Shown: positions 21,127 to 33,484, counted from the stretch's first letter. The stretch is 64,000 bases of DNA from Triglochin maritima (GCA_963682175.1 OY821791.1:30688326-30752325), one strand, 5' to 3'. Program-made: numbers and translations. Notes: generated by a model not told the origin, from the letters alone.

Positions 21127-22375
21127 GAAGAGAATGTGTTCTAAAAGTTTTACTTTTAAATGTCAATTATTATGAATTGAATGAGAAATCATTTTGTTCC
21201 TTGTTTATGTTATTCGTCTTTTAGAAGTGTTAAGGAAGATGCTCTTGGTCCTTAACCGTAGAGCTCTAAACGATATTGGTTTACATAAAACAAAAGATAT
21301 TCACAATCATGGTAATTAACATGGGACATTAATTATCGAGTTAAGATTGTCGTGTTGGTCATAGATCTTTGTAGCTCTACAAGTGAGTGACAACACGGGT
21401 ACACAAAAGAGGAAAATAGTACTTTTGTATACTGAATAGACCTAATAAGTAAAATATTATAGAAATGTGTTTCTATGTCATTAATATTTTACTGTGTCCT
21501 TGGTCCTTTGATATGAGACTTATATCCGATCACTTAAGAAATGCTTGATTAGACTAGTGTCTTAAGCTATCGATAAGTGTAGTGTAAAGTCATTGGTTGG
21601 TTAAGTATGACTTTCGTTGGAGAAGATAGTTAGTCAAAAGATTATCATTGTCCCTCTTAATTGAGTAATGATATTAGTGGGCCCCTTGATAAAACAAAGT
21701 TATAATGTGCACAATGTGATTTGAGTTAAGTCACATTTTTGTAATTAGCTTAAAGAGATCAAGAAATGAATACTAATACAAAGATGACACAATACTACTT
21801 TGTGTGTATTCTTAATATCATGAGGCAATGGACGGACACAAGTGGTGCACTCCATCACTAATTGGATCGGGTTTTGGTTCGAGCTGAATTAAGACATCTA
21901 GCTAATTGGGAACTATAATATGTAGCTAGATACCGCTTATAGTTTGTGATGTTAAGCTATTAATATCACTGCCAATTTAGATTAGATCCTCCCATAGGTC
22001 ACACCATAAAACTGGGAAACAAGAAGGTGATTTTATGTTCATATGATGTATCGAGTTTCGTATACGTGTGGTGAATCGATAAAATCATTATGTCATGAAA
22101 ATGACATATTTAGAATCATGAATTTATATATGAGATGTAAATATATCATGGGGTGTGATTGTTTGATATTACATATGATGATATATTGCATAAGATATAT
22201 AAATTAGCTATAACCCCAAAGATCGAATTTTGTTGGGAATTAATCCAAAATTCGATAAGGCAAATTAATTAATTAAATTTGCTAAAACCCCAAATACGAA
22301 TTTTGTTGGGAATTAAACCAAAATTTGATAAAGACAAATTAATTAAATTTCCTAAAACAAAAAAAAACGAATTTG
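21127..22375. other. Unrelated AT-rich insert or replacement inside Chromo-A
   Basis: It sits between RNase H and the 3' LTR remnant, in place of integrase. An imperfect duplication of about 80 bp lies at its right end, with 'cgaattttgttgggaatt' at about 22226 and 22297. I see no coding and no clear terminal repeats; it may be a decayed LTR or other element. Confidence 0.5.
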
Positions 22376-22938
22376 GCCGATGATTTTCCGACGGTGCCCT
22401 ATGTGCACGTGTGATTGTGGGGTTAGGGTGAGATGACCCTTGAGACCCGTGACCGATTGTTTTCCGGCGGTGTCTTGTGTGCACGTGTGATTGTGGGGTT
22501 GGGGTTAGAGGACCCCTTGAGACCCGTGTTGTGGCGTCGACTGTGGTTGGGAGAGAGAGGTCCCGAGAACCCAGTCGGACGGTGGTTGTTATAGATATAT
22601 GTTGCATTTCTTATATCATGTCATACATTTGTTAATTCATATTTTAGGAGTTTGACATACGAGGTTTCCTTATGGGAAACTCAAGCATTGTTATGGTTGC
22701 ATTTCAGGTCGTAAGCGTCTTTAGGAGGTGGTGACTGAGGGCGGGAGCACCTGGACCAGATCCTGTTTTACTTGTGTTTTGGTTGTTGTGTTTACTTTTG
22801 TACATGTTGTGTATTCCTTGTTGTTGTACTCACACATTTGATTTCTGTATCATGTACAGTGTACCCGTCTATATATATGTGTGTGCGTGTGTTTTTTCGT
22901 AGTGTACCTGTGCTTGATCCTTATCTCGTGGCGTTACA
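22376..22938 (+). repeat. Chromo-A 3' LTR remnant (563 bp)
   Basis: Begins within the tandem array (ggccgatgattttccg), has two CACGTG units, and keeps the conserved tail 'gtcgtaagcgtctttaggag' and the end gcgttaca. The first 1.4 kb of the LTR is missing. Confidence 0.85.
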
Positions 22939-22943
22939 ACGTA

Positions 22944-23708
22944 AGTAGACTAAAGTAATGTAATGGGTCAATAGTCATTCAAGTTCTCGCCGTTGACTAA
23001 ATATTCTTAAGTTGAGAAATAAACCAAATCACCTGTAAGTACAAATTTAACTGGACTTACTTGAACAATACAACAGTCAACACGTTCCTCGCAAACGGAA
23101 CAATGGTTAATATGTTTTCCATTTTGCAGCTTTTTGTAAGGCAACCATTTTGACGAGTCCTTTGAGCCAACCAATTAAAAAGCTCCTTTAAAAATGAAAT
23201 TCAAGTTAAGCCATTCCTTCTAGAAAATCTAAGTAACCAATATGTTGCAACTACTGACTAACAACAACTCACATCAAGAACCATTATCAATTCGTGTGCA
23301 TCTCAACAACCATATTTTTTATCACAATCTGTCAGCCTCTGGAGTCTGGATTGAAAAAAAAACAATAAAACAAAACTAAATATTATTATTATTCGCATTT
23401 CTTTGTAAATCTTTTATTTAAATTATATGTTTGGATTCATGCTTGGAGTTGGAGGTAACCAATATCAGAACATGCATTTGTTGATGATCTTCAAGATGGT
23501 TTCATGTTCATTCATATTTCACTTACATGATTACCTTGTTTCTATTTTAATCAATGTGCTTCTCTGTAATCATGTGGTCCATTGATTCGATTATTTAATA
23601 TTATTATAACTTAGATGGAGCATGTGCACGTAAGACTTTTTGGTTACTCGAGCATATCATAACTTTTAGTTGACTTTGTGAGTGTTTTTGTTGAAATTAA
23701 AGACTTCA
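22944..23708. other. AT-rich intergenic DNA
   Basis: No coding or repeat structure recognised. Confidence 0.5.
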
Positions 23709-24366
23709 GATGCAAGTAGGGCTGTCAATCGTGTCGTGTCGTGTGCTAATCGTGTCGTGTCAACTCCTATATATAAGCTCTAGGTGTTGCGCCGTATCCG
23801 ACCCATTTAATAATCGTGTTGCTAAATTTCTGCCGTATCCAACCCATTTATAATCGTGTTGCCATATCCAACCCGTTTATACCCGATTATTAAACGGGTT
23901 ACTTCGTGTACACGTTTAACACCGCTACCGTTTACACCATTTAACACACGTTTAACACACAATTATCTACTCGTTCAGAGTTCAGAGTTCAAACTTCAAA
24001 GTTTCAAACCAATTATATATATAATTGGTAAAATTATAAATATGGCATTCAGTTATTAGAATTTGTTTATTATAATTTATAACTTATATATTACTTATAG
24101 ACTTGTCGGTATTAGTCGTGTATTAATCGTGTCGTATTCGTAATCGTGTGCCTAATTACCCAATTACTTATCGTGTTTTATCGTGTCTTAATCGTGTTAA
24201 TCGTTTTTGCAGCAGAAATCCATATCCAACCCATTTAATAATCGTGTTGCCGTATCCAACCCATTTATTAATCGTGTTCAAATTCTCAATCCATATCCGC
24301 TAACTTCGTGTCGTTTTCGTGTCGTGTTATCGTATTTCGTGTAAAATTGACAGCCCTAGATGCAAG
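23709..24366. mobile_element. hAT-type MITE with 8-bp target duplication
   Basis: The element itself is 23717-24358 (642 bp). Its terminal repeats tagggctgtcaat and attgacagccctA are exact inverses over 13 bp. Both sides are flanked by gatgcaag (23709-23716, 24359-24366). Inside, the words 'cgtgtcgtgt', 'tatccaacccattta' and 'taatcgtgttgcc' recur many times. It encodes no transposase. The terminal sequence and the 8-bp duplication place it in the hAT superfamily. Confidence 0.92.
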
Positions 24367-24920
24367 CAACGTTTGAAAATTTTGGATCATAGATTTGCAC
24401 GTTTTATCTTATAATAGACCTGGTCATGTTTACAGTATTAATATGAATACCACTTGAAGATTGGCTTGCATGTGGATGATATCGTTGGATCAGAATGAAG
24501 CCATTGGTCAAATAGCATTAAATTGAATCCACTTGACGTACAATCTAATGCATTGACCTTTTGAGTTGCCATTTTCACAAAGGAGTAGATGACAAACTTA
24601 AGGCTATTTTTTACTTTATATTATAAGGAATTAACAGAAATTATAATCACTTGGGGTCGCAACTAAGTGCAGAAAAAATGATTTCAAGAGGCAAGACCAA
24701 GTTAATGGAAACTCAATTAATTAAATTCTAGATATTCATTAGATACATAAATATGGTGCCCAATTGACAAGTTTTTGGAAAACGAGGCCTGAGTATCTAT
24801 TGAATTCATCTTTGGAATGATGATTAAGGTTCCATTTGGATTGACTTAATTTGTTTTGTACTAAATATTGAATATGCAAACTTTAAGGACGTTAAATGCA
24901 ATTTACCTAACATCGAAGGA
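24367..24920. other. Upstream intergenic region of the small Cys-rich gene
   Basis: AT-rich, no repeats or coding seen. It is the likely promoter-proximal region of the gene at 24976. Confidence 0.5.
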
Positions 24921-24925
24921 TGGAT

Positions 24926-24932
24926 TATATAA
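24926..24932 (+). promoter_or_regulatory. TATA box of the small Cys-rich gene
   Basis: tatataa, 44 bp before the ATG. With a start about 30 bp downstream, the 5' leader would be only about 15-20 nt. Confidence 0.6.
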
Positions 24933-24975
24933 GGCAGCCCATCTCTAGCTTTGACGATTGTGTCTCGAAATAAAG

Positions 24976-25568
24976 ATGGCAAACAAAGTTGTGATCATTA
25001 GCTTTCTCCTCTTCTCACTTCTCGTTGCTTCACAATTTGCTCCTTCAGAATCATCTCGTCTCGTTAAAGGTATGTGACATTATAAACATTTTATGCTCTT
25101 CACTATTGATTGGTTATGTTACTTTATTTGAAACTTTTATATAAGGGGCATATATTGCTTGTTCTTACCTTTAATTTTGATACTCAAACCTGAAATGTGA
25201 ATCACAACCATCTAAACTACCTTTTTTTATGTAAAGCATTTAAATTCCCGAATCATAACCTAAGGCCATATTTCATAATTGGTTTGTATAATTGAATTAC
25301 GTGAAAACCAATTCCATGTAAATAGATTATCATAAATAGAGTTCTCAAACTATAATATAGAGTTTTTCTGGTCTCTGAATTCTAAATCTTAAGAGATATA
25401 TTAACTTTTCTCTCTCTTGTATTTCTTGTTGTAGAATGTGACAAGAAGCTACCAAAGGAGAATCCTGTATTTTGCCCGGCATGCGTTTGTTGCACTCCCA
25501 AACCCAAAACTGGTTGTTGTGGTTGTTGCGCTTTTCCGGTTGAACCAATGGCTTCTAGCACTCCCTAA
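24976..25568 (+). CDS. Small secreted cysteine-rich peptide, function unknown
   Basis: Two exons, 24976-25069 and 25435-25568, are joined in phase 1 across a 365-bp GT-AG intron and give 75 residues. Residues 1-22 (MANKVVIISFLLFSLLVASQ then FA) form a typical signal peptide, so the product is probably secreted or apoplastic. The mature part is short and basic, then has nine cysteines at positions 33, 45, 48, 50, 51, 59, 60, 62 and 63. They are arranged as C-x11-C-x2-C-x-CC-x7-CC-x-CC. An odd cysteine number could allow dimers or metal binding. A TATA box and short leader precede it, and AATAAT-rich 3' sequence follows. The frame has no lesions although transposons surround it. I cannot assign it to defensins, thionins or snakins by spacing. 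The minus-strand frame at 25345-25548 is its shadow. Confidence 0.8.
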
Positions 25569-25744
25569 TGATTTTTCTACGGATCATTGTTGGGATCCAT
25601 AATAATACCAATGATAATAATAATAATGAACTTATGATCTCGTGGGAATGTATCCGTTTGATATTTGACAATCCAACCATAATAAGTCATGTTTAATGAC
25701 GCAATAGATGTTTATGTTTTACAAAGTATAAGAATCGTTTATAA

Positions 25745-25985
25745 TTTTACTTTTCAAGATAATCAGTGGTGAATAGCAAACGGATACGTATTATTCGCCC
25801 TGTGGATGTATCTGTTTTTTTAAGGATGTAGATATCATTTTACCATAACCAACCGGATACGGATATCGGTTTTCAAGTTTTTGCTGATACGGATATGGAT
25901 ATGAAAATTTGAATTTTAGCCGATACAGATACGGATATGCACATTTTGGCCGAATACCGATATCTGCAACATTAATATATTGTTT
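25745..25985. repeat. 'ggatacggatat' repeat-rich segment
   Basis: Recurrent ggatacggatat and cgatac words interleaved with AT-rich DNA, resembling the interior of plant hAT-type MITEs. No terminal repeats were found. Confidence 0.3.
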
Positions 25986-25989
25986 TTCC

Positions 25990-26500
25990 CTCTATATGTT
26001 AAAATTAGTGATTTTTTCATGATTTTCTTTTAACTTTACTTAAACTTTTACTACTGCACATAAAATTTGTTACATTTCTAAACTAATATAGTTAAGATAT
26101 AACTTTGTGCAAATTAAGATGTAAAAGTTTATGTGAATTGTCATCATATATCCTCATTTATATATGCAAGACAGTAACTACTTAATAGGCCAGTTGTGTA
26201 GTGCAGCCCAAGTCCAATGAAGACCCTAGATCAAACCCCAGCATGACCTTTTTCCAATGTTCTGATAAAAAATATCTAAATTTTTTTATCTACAAAATCA
26301 GAAGGTTGGGATTCGAGACCACTAAATCATGACCTGTTTTAGTGTAAAAGTTAACGAAAATTATTGTTATTATTCTTTTAACATGTGAGTCTGCGTTCGA
26401 AAACTTTTACTCCCATTCCAACCTTATATAAGAAACTGCATAATGCTCGTCCCATTTGATGGATTTGGCAAGCCCGACTTTTGTATGGTGGGTGTATTGA
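25990..26500. other. AT-rich intergenic DNA
   Basis: Nothing recognised. Confidence 0.5.
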
Positions 26501-26509
26501 TGAGTATAC

Positions 26510-26692
26510 ATTAAAAAATTAATTTATTAATACACGTTTAGTGTAGTTTGTGTGTACACGAAATTGTACGTGTCCTGTTTGTGTTTCAAAAACTAGACAC
26601 GAATACACTTTGGGTCTTGTTCATGTTTCGGTAATATGCCTAATACACGGGGAAACACGACACTAAAGTATACGAAATGACATGATTGACAG
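26510..26692. mobile_element. hAT-like terminal fragment
   Basis: Contains 'tacacgaaattgtacgtg', 'agacacgaatacac' and an end attgacaggtcta resembling the terminal repeat of the MITE at 23717-24358. No left end or target duplication was found. Confidence 0.4.
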
Positions 26693-27009
26693 GTCTACAT
26701 GAGGTCATGGGCAGGAATGGTGTTACCTATGTGAAGAGGAGGGTCAGTGACTCTTGAATTTTGGAATTTTACCTAGTTGGTGTAAATACTTTTAGATTTT
26801 GATCCCTTGGAATTTTTACTCCTTACAATTCCGAGCCCCATGGATTTTTCCGAGTACCAATAGCAAAGTAAGTAGATGAAATAATGCTTAAGTAGTCTCT
26901 TATATTATATCAAATTCCTAATCAAATCCCAAACTAAACATACCATTTTTTATAATATAAAATAGCTGCGTTCTTACAAATCTTGACCCTTTGACCTCAA
27001 TTCCTGGCA

Positions 27010-28112
27010 CTGTCCCTGGTCATAGGCTCGAGCTATAGTAGTGATGTTGGGTCATGAAAAATAAACTCCCAGGCGAATAGAAAGTGAGTCTCTTACCCAA
27101 AGTACCCTCTACGAAACTCCCAATACTCTCATTGGCGATGTAGTTGTTTGATGTTTCATCATTTCCAAGATGATCAGGAACAATAGTGAGATGCAAACTC
27201 TCATCATGTCGTTTGAAATTAAGGGTACTAGGGAGCTCTTGCTCCACCAGAGGTGAGTCCTTAAGAGACACAACATAAAGATCATGTGACTCAAGGGCCA
27301 CAGGATAAAAAGATAAGGCACAATCTGTGTCGACTCATAATGAAGCTGATCCATGTTATTCTCAATTTGGATTGAATCCCCTACCATGTGATCGTGAATT
27401 GAAACCCCAAGTCCCTCAGACTGACTAGGAGTTTGACTTTGAAAGATTGTGCTTTGAATTTGTCGATGTGGTGGTGGTTCCATATCAGAAGATAAATCCT
27501 CATGTTGACAAGAAAAGTTACCATCCTCACGTTCACGTAATTGCTACGTCATTTGACTCACTTGCATTGCCATATTTTGTATGGACTGTTGAGTGATTTC
27601 CATGAACGTAAGGAAAATTTGTTTCAAGGAATCAGGTATGTGGTCAATTGTGAGGCTCAAGTCAGAGTTTGGGAAATTTTGGGGTTGGGTGTTGATGGGC
27701 TGAGAATGAGTCCAATGATTCGAAGTAGGGTGTTGGTAGAATTCTGTGTATTCGGGAGGAGGATATTGGGGTGGAAATGATATATAAGAATTTAAATAAG
27801 AATTGTCTCCCCACAAATCCATCCATCTCGGGTTGTATGCGGATGCGTAAGGGCCACATTGAGCATTTTGGGAAAATGTGTGCTCATACTCAGGCTCTGG
27901 GGGAACATAAGGACATTCCCCGATAACGTGACCACTCAACCTACAATAGTCACACGGTACTGCTACTGGAGCCACCTATGCACTTATGTCGTCTACCGCA
28001 CACATGAAAGAGGCCAAAGCTTGTTGTAATATCTCAGTTTGTTGATCAACATATGATCCGACATAACTAGATGACGGTCTAGCAGTCGGTGCCTCTCTCA
28101 TATTACCTCAAT
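27010..28112 (-). pseudogene. Athila-B gag C-terminal part, broken
   Basis: On minus, a frame from about 28105 (REAPTARPSSSYVGSYVDQQ) runs to a stop at about 27976. It continues through the zinc knuckle CDYCRLSGHVIGECP (27954-27910), then SAYNPRWMDLW and a Gln/Pro-rich tail. The order knuckle, YNP.W, Pro/Gln-rich is the same as in Athila-A gag ([24 protein letters not shown]). The N-terminal gag core is absent. A stop at 27543 and a further open stretch (27483-27109) follow. Gag would form the virus-like particle; this copy cannot. Confidence 0.7.
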
Positions 28113-29420
28113 TTGAAGATTGCTTAACCACACAATTAAGATCGTCCCAGCCATAAGGGGTGTTTGTCTAAGGCACCCCAGGATGCATGGGTCCAGAATA
28201 CCAGGGAGAATAGTCCTGGTCCCCACAAGGAAATGGATGGTCGCCCATGTAACCACCCATCTCGACAAAGAACTCTCGAGTCGACCACTCTCACCACCAT
28301 GAGGCCAAGCTCGCAAAAAGTGCTCGACTCAACCCTAAAATGCTTACAGAGAGTGTAAAGGGGAGGAGACTAGAACGTAGAAGTAGGTGAGAAGAAGATG
28401 ACTCAGAGGAGAAGGGAAGAATGCCTAGAGCTAACGTGGGTAGTGGGTGAGGGTAGAAGCATAATCTAGAAAACACGGCTTAAACAAGCTTAGGCTGGCT
28501 ATGGGTCCTTACAGCTAGACGACGCCTAACTGTGAGGTCACACGACCTCAACACACCTCACCTCCCTACGACGAAGACCACAATACCCAGCAAGTGATAC
28601 CAGATCCGGAGATCCAGTACCTCCTACTATCGACAAGGCAGGTGACGCCGATCAGGTCATGACGGTCTCAAGTCGATCACTCTCCTAGTGCGTCCGAAAT
28701 CCCTAGGGCCAATGTCTACTTGCTTTTAGAATTTAGGCTTTGATTAGTGTACTTTGGGGCTAAGGAAAGGGTGATGAAATCCCCCACCTTATCTTGTATG
28801 AGACAACCCCTCCTTAGTAGCGTTTTGAAGTCTTAATCTAGAAATCAACTCTCCAAACAAACGCTCAACTCACACTTGTTGCAATGCAATTCCTACTAAC
28901 TAATGCATGGTCATACAAAAAACATGAATGAGGGTAGAAAATGCGTACCTCATGTCAGCGCTCAACAACTAAACGTATAGCTAAAATAAAAGACAAACTA
29001 CATGCCTAAGTCAAGTATATGATGCGTGACCTAAACAAGCACGAATGCCTAATCTTTTGCTTTGGATTTTATGGTCCAAGTTGTCTTAACAAGGGGTCAC
29101 GCAAGCCAAATTAATTTTTAATACTAAAATAGAGCATGCATGACATCAACTGTAGATGGAAACAACTAAAGATAGGAAAGGAAAGCTACTGGAAAAATAG
29201 AAATTCAAGACGGCTCACCAGAGCCACCAGTGGCGGATGGAAATCCACTGCTGGCGGATTGTCTATGGATTCTAGTCCTCAGACTTCAGCAGAATGCTCC
29301 CACGCTCCATTGTGTACCCTTGTCCACTTGTGGCCCCATCCAGTAACCAAAAGAGAAAATAAAATGGAAAAACAAAGGAAAACCCCACCAAAATGGCTAA
29401 CTCGACTACGAAAATGATGC
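28113..29420 (-). other. Athila-B leader and decayed gag N-terminus
   Basis: No open coding. It shares short blocks with the Athila-A leader (62287-63579) and contains the leader palindrome at 29227-29254. Confidence 0.55.
29227..29254. repeat. Leader palindrome, Athila-B
   Basis: Arms ccagtggcggat and atccactgctgg (two mismatches) around ggaa, 167 nt downstream of the primer site in element orientation. The left arm is identical to the left arm of the LTR palindrome at 30576. Confidence 0.7.
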
Positions 29421-29438
29421 TCCCCAACAACAATGCCA
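29421..29438 (-). other. Athila-B primer-binding site (degenerate)
   Basis: Minus strand tggcattgttgttgggga matches the canonical Athila site tggcgccgttgccgggga except for four changes, all C to T or G to A type. Confidence 0.7.
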
Positions 29439-29444
29439 AAAAAT

Positions 29445-30977
29445 TGATTGAATTAGTTTAATAACCGCAAGTGCACGACCATGTTGAAGCGGTGGCAAGC
29501 ACGAGTCAATCCACAGGGAGCGTGTGTGAGTCAAGTTCGCAATACTCGAGTGGGAAAAGAAAAGGAGATGATGGTCGAAACTACACTACAATGCGAAATG
29601 AATCGGAAAATAAGCAATAAAACTAGACCCATTAGGGAGTAGAGAAAGAACATGGAAATAAAGATGTGTGATGTAGTGTGTTTATTTGTGCTCATCAAAA
29701 CATGTCATACATGAAATCCATAAAACTGAAATTCAAATTTGCCTCCACATGAAATAAGATAAAACATTATCATTAAAACATACAAGACAATAATTGAAAT
29801 GAAGCAAATATGTTCACATGCATAATGACTCAAATCCAACTATGTCTCCACATGAAATAAGATTTATCACAATCATTAAAACATACAAGACATTAATTTG
29901 GATAAAATCAACATGAGCACATGCATGCACATGCCTTGTTCTCCTCTTCCACTCCACCCTTAACCTAACGTCATCATTCCCCATAAAATAAGCCCACTAA
30001 TCTAAGCATGTGCTAAGCTTCATTCAAGAGCATTACACATCAAAGATTAGAGTGAAATCTCATTAGATGGTTATGGAAATCATGTGGAGCTCAAAGGATT
30101 AGATTAACACACACTCATCCATCACATGACCAAATCACCTTCTTCTCCACCCCAAATAGGGATGGACTACTCTCTACTCATCTTTATTCAAAAGAAAGCA
30201 TAAACACAAGAAGAACTCATAATGTAAATGACTAAAAGTAAGATTAAACAAACAACAACATCAAAGAAATTGCATCAAAGTAAAGACACTTAAGTAAAGA
30301 ACAAAACTAGATTAAGAAACAAAAATACAAAGTTTGCTCCTCTCCAACCCCCTTATTACACTACTAAAATAAGAAACTAAAACCTACTCTAATGGGGGAA
30401 GGAGGAACAAGGTGGAGAGGATGGATTACAATTATATATATAGACTAATACATGATTATGATTAATCTGGGAATGATCAGACGACTCTAAATCACATCTG
30501 ATAGTCCAATAATGCTCTGACCCGACAACCCTAACCGCAACCGAAATTGGAGACTATTTGGGCCATTTTGATCTGCCAGTGGCGGATTCAAATCCGCTAC
30601 TGGTGAATCAAATGGATCTGATCGGTCTGAAATTTTGTGTCCCACTTTATTTCATTTGTCACGTGGGGTGAAGTCGTGATCTTCTGGCTCGAATCACTTT
30701 GAGCTTAATTGGTGAAATACTGATTTGATTCAAGTCATGTGTCACCATATTTTGCACTTAACAATCAGTTCCCTTTGGATTTGCACTTGGGTTCTTCCTG
30801 ATTTGCGATTCAGTCATTGTGCATTACAAATAGGTTCAGAACCTTCTAAATCAGTCCATACTTGTTACATTTAGGTTATTTTTGCTCCCTTCATTTTCTT
30901 TATTACCTAACTCTTGAAACACTACAAATAACAACTCGAGTAGCACAATATTAGGGTAAAATAAATGATATATAACA
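29445..30977 (-). repeat. Athila-B 5' LTR (1,533 bp)
   Basis: Minus orientation: begins tgttatatatcattta (30977) and ends aattcaatca (29445), 6 nt before the primer site. It has a TATA-like tatatatata at 30442-30433 and a U3 palindrome at 30603-30576. Its conserved central blocks match, in opposite orientation, Athila-C at 36951-38330. Confidence 0.75.
30576..30603. repeat. U3 palindrome, Athila-B LTR
   Basis: Arms ccagtggcggatt and aatccgctactgg (one mismatch) around ca. It lies 134 bp upstream of the TATA-like box. Confidence 0.75.
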
Positions 30978-31320
30978 TGAATATTAAAGTGTGGGTTGCC
31001 AACTCAAAACTAATTGTTATTGAGTCAAGATATATATGATTTGTTTGGACACAAAATAGCTTCGAGGTACAATATAGGACTACTTTAAACACTCTTTGAG
31101 AAATTTATTATCATATAAGTCCATGATGCCATGCATATTAAAAAAAAATCCAAAACTAATTGGTGCTGATTCTAGGGCCAAGATTTTATGGTCCACGAAA
31201 ACAATCTAAATTGTCTAATGTAGGATTATTCTTTAGTAAGATCTTGGGTGGTCATCATGGAGAGACTTTTAGAAGACACATCATTCAAACAAAATAGCCA
31301 TTGATGTTTGTTCTGTACAG
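30978..31320. other. AT-rich DNA between Athila-B and the kinase pseudogene
   Basis: No feature recognised. Ends in a splice-acceptor-like ctgtacag at 31320. Confidence 0.5.
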
Positions 31321-32797
31321 ATCACTTACCTGAAGCTGGGCTGCACACAGATGGTTTTGCAGTTCTCTTCTTCATGACTCATTAAGGTATGCCTCTTGCT
31401 ACTTTTTTTGGGTGAATATCGTTACTAGAAATAAGTACAAATGAGTGCCTTTTTTTATAGAAAACCTGATATTTCGTATTCTTTCTTTCAGAAATATTTC
31501 GAGGCTCACAACTATTAAGATCATTGAAAGACCAGGGCAAGACTAGATGGAGCTCCCAATCCCACAAAGGTATAACTTATTTGAAATTAGTTCAAATATC
31601 TCGATACGATATACCGAGTCTTGTTTACCTCTCCTGTAAAATTTGTGACTCGAGTTTTGTTAAGAGTCAATTCAACTAGTTGGGTGGACACCAATAAGTT
31701 GAGTGGCATTTTCAATATGCTTATCTACCTTACTTTGAACATAGTGATTGTAAATGATGTATTTTAGAAATATATTGAAAAATCCGTTGTCTTAAGGATA
31801 TTTCTCTTCGGAATTCTCTTTGTGCTCGAGAACTGGAGACGATGAATTTTAAAACGATGCTCGCATTAATATGAAAGTGCTTCAAATTTATAAAGTTGTC
31901 ATGGGTACCATATTTACTGAATGCTGTGTTGTCTTACTATTCTGCAGCATTAGATCAATTGTTTGTCTTAACCTACCTAGCTTTTCTGGTGGATTAAATC
32001 CATGGGGACACCTAGTAAAAGTAAATCGCAAGATGTAAGCTTCAACGAAACTTGAAAACCTCCATAAACTTTTGTGAAACTAGTAAAATCAATATCAATA
32101 AACTTTTGTTCTTGATTAATGAAAACACCTTTGGTGAATGCTTTTGTTGTTGTACTTTTACATAAATCCAAGAAATTCACATCTGACTGAAATATGAGTA
32201 CTTATGTATTTTCATCAATCACTATATTTTCTTCAAATTAACAATATTGAGGGCATGTCTAGAACAATTAAGGTTGGGACTGCACAGAATAGGCAGATCG
32301 GTGGTGCTGAATAATCATGTTTCTTACAAAGTTGTCTAAAGAAAAATATGATATCTTGCTTATATCACAATCCGACTGTACCAAATTGGGTCATCGAAAA
32401 ACTTACGTAGGTCGCTGTTATCAAATCACATTTTATGAGAAGTTTATGGTTTAAAAATCAAAATATTGTAGCGATTCAAATTAACTTTGAAAACAAACAG
32501 CTTATGCTTTTGCTTTTGCACTACATTTCTATCTTACTAACTTCAAATGGAGCCTTCAATCAATTTATGGTTAAAATCATATTACCCATCTATGTCCAGG
32601 CCCATCATGTTCGTTTTGAGTTCCACAAAGGTTCAACAAAGGAAACATACATGAGAATAGATGGAGAACCTTGGAAACAACCACTTCCCGAGGACGACAA
32701 CACCGTGGTAATTGACATCTCCTACTTGGGCCAAGTTAACATTCTTGCAGCCGATAATTGCCCGTCAAGGAGCGTAAACGACCATTCCTCGGACTAG
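31321..32797 (+). pseudogene. Plant diacylglycerol kinase, C-terminal accessory-domain pseudogene
   Basis: Four exon remnants keep the family order: 31321-31386 (ITYLKLGCTQ, then WFCSSLLHDSLR); 31492-31569 (NISRLTTIKIIERPGQD, ending MELPIPQ); 31948-32034 ([20 protein letters not shown]); and 32600-32797 ([20 protein letters not shown], then [10 protein letters not shown], stop). These match plant diacylglycerol kinases, which phosphorylate diacylglycerol to phosphatidic acid in lipid signalling. Exon junctions are GT-AG and phase-compatible. Lesions: a frameshift at about 31351, TAG at 31544 and a 1-base loss at about 32011. The exon between 32034 and 32600 (with the family's DDG...GFRDAWHGL segment) is not visible, and the catalytic domain is absent. 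Only a C-terminal piece remains. Confidence 0.8.
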
Positions 32798-32799
32798 TT

Positions 32800-33480
32800 T
32801 ACAATACACAAATTAGTCTTCAGAACTGATATTCAAACAACTCCAGAAGGTTCACAGAAATGGTATCTGTTTTGTTCTTTGTATATTATTTGGCTATTAT
32901 AGTTGTATGTTAATGTATACAAGTAGTGATGATCATCAACTTCATGCATTCACTCATTTAACTATGTGAAGCACTGTAACACATGAATGATCTATTAGAT
33001 AAATTACTATTTTGTGAAATATAAAAAATATAATCGTGACCATAGAAAATAAATTAAGAGATAATTGTGAATGTAACTGTTACATTCGCTTGACACGTGT
33101 TCGATCAAAAAACCCTTACCTGATAACTCATCTAAGAAAGAGGTTCAACAAGTCAGCTCATTTGTAATCTGGCTTACATCAAATCTAGATCATATTTTTC
33201 CTGTAGTGACAAAAATCATCACCATTACCATTAGTCCACTCATGAAACTAGAAACACATGTAATCATATTCAGATGGCATATGATGGGGTACAAACACAA
33301 ATGGATAATCAACTGGCTAATTCGATTGGTAGAACCTGATCATGGAATAGGAAAGACCAAACTCCAAAGATCATGCCACATAAGCGGATTATATCCTGAG
33401 GTTTTATTAACATAGTATAGGAAAGATATCTTCGGAAAAATTACATAAAAATTAGCGTATCGAGGTGATGATGTAGATGT
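32800..33480. other. Intergenic DNA between two tail-to-tail pseudogenes
   Basis: AT-rich. The 69-codon plus frame at 33206-33415 has no recognisable motif. Confidence 0.5.
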
Positions 33481-33484
33481 TGAT

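Larger units (their letters stand above)
16377..22938 (+). mobile_element. Chromo-A: degenerate Ty3/Gypsy chromovirus (Tekay/Del type)
   Basis: The 5' LTR (16377-18430) is followed by a tRNA-Met primer site, then gag, protease, RT and the start of RNase H. At 21127 the element is replaced by 1.25 kb of unrelated DNA and resumes in a truncated 3' LTR ending gcgttaca at 22938. Flanks atgta (16372-16376) and acgta (22939-22943) differ by one C/T change, as expected for a decayed target duplication. Integrase and chromodomain are missing. Confidence 0.85.
27000..30977 (-). mobile_element. Athila-B: truncated Athila-type Gypsy element
   Basis: In minus orientation it has a 5' LTR (30977-29445), a degenerate 'tggcattgttgttgggga' primer site (29438-29421), a leader of about 1.1 kb and a partial gag that fades near 27000. 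Pol and the 3' LTR are missing. Leader segments (the 'ggggctaaggaaagggtgatgaa' region near 28760, 'ccctagggccaatgtcta' near 28702) match the Athila-A leader at 62800-62890. Confidence 0.75.

Noticed and set aside
24976..25069. Reading the small gene as a single-exon 33-codon peptide
   Set aside because: Without splicing it stops after the signal peptide; the GT-AG intron restores a phase-consistent Cys-rich exon.
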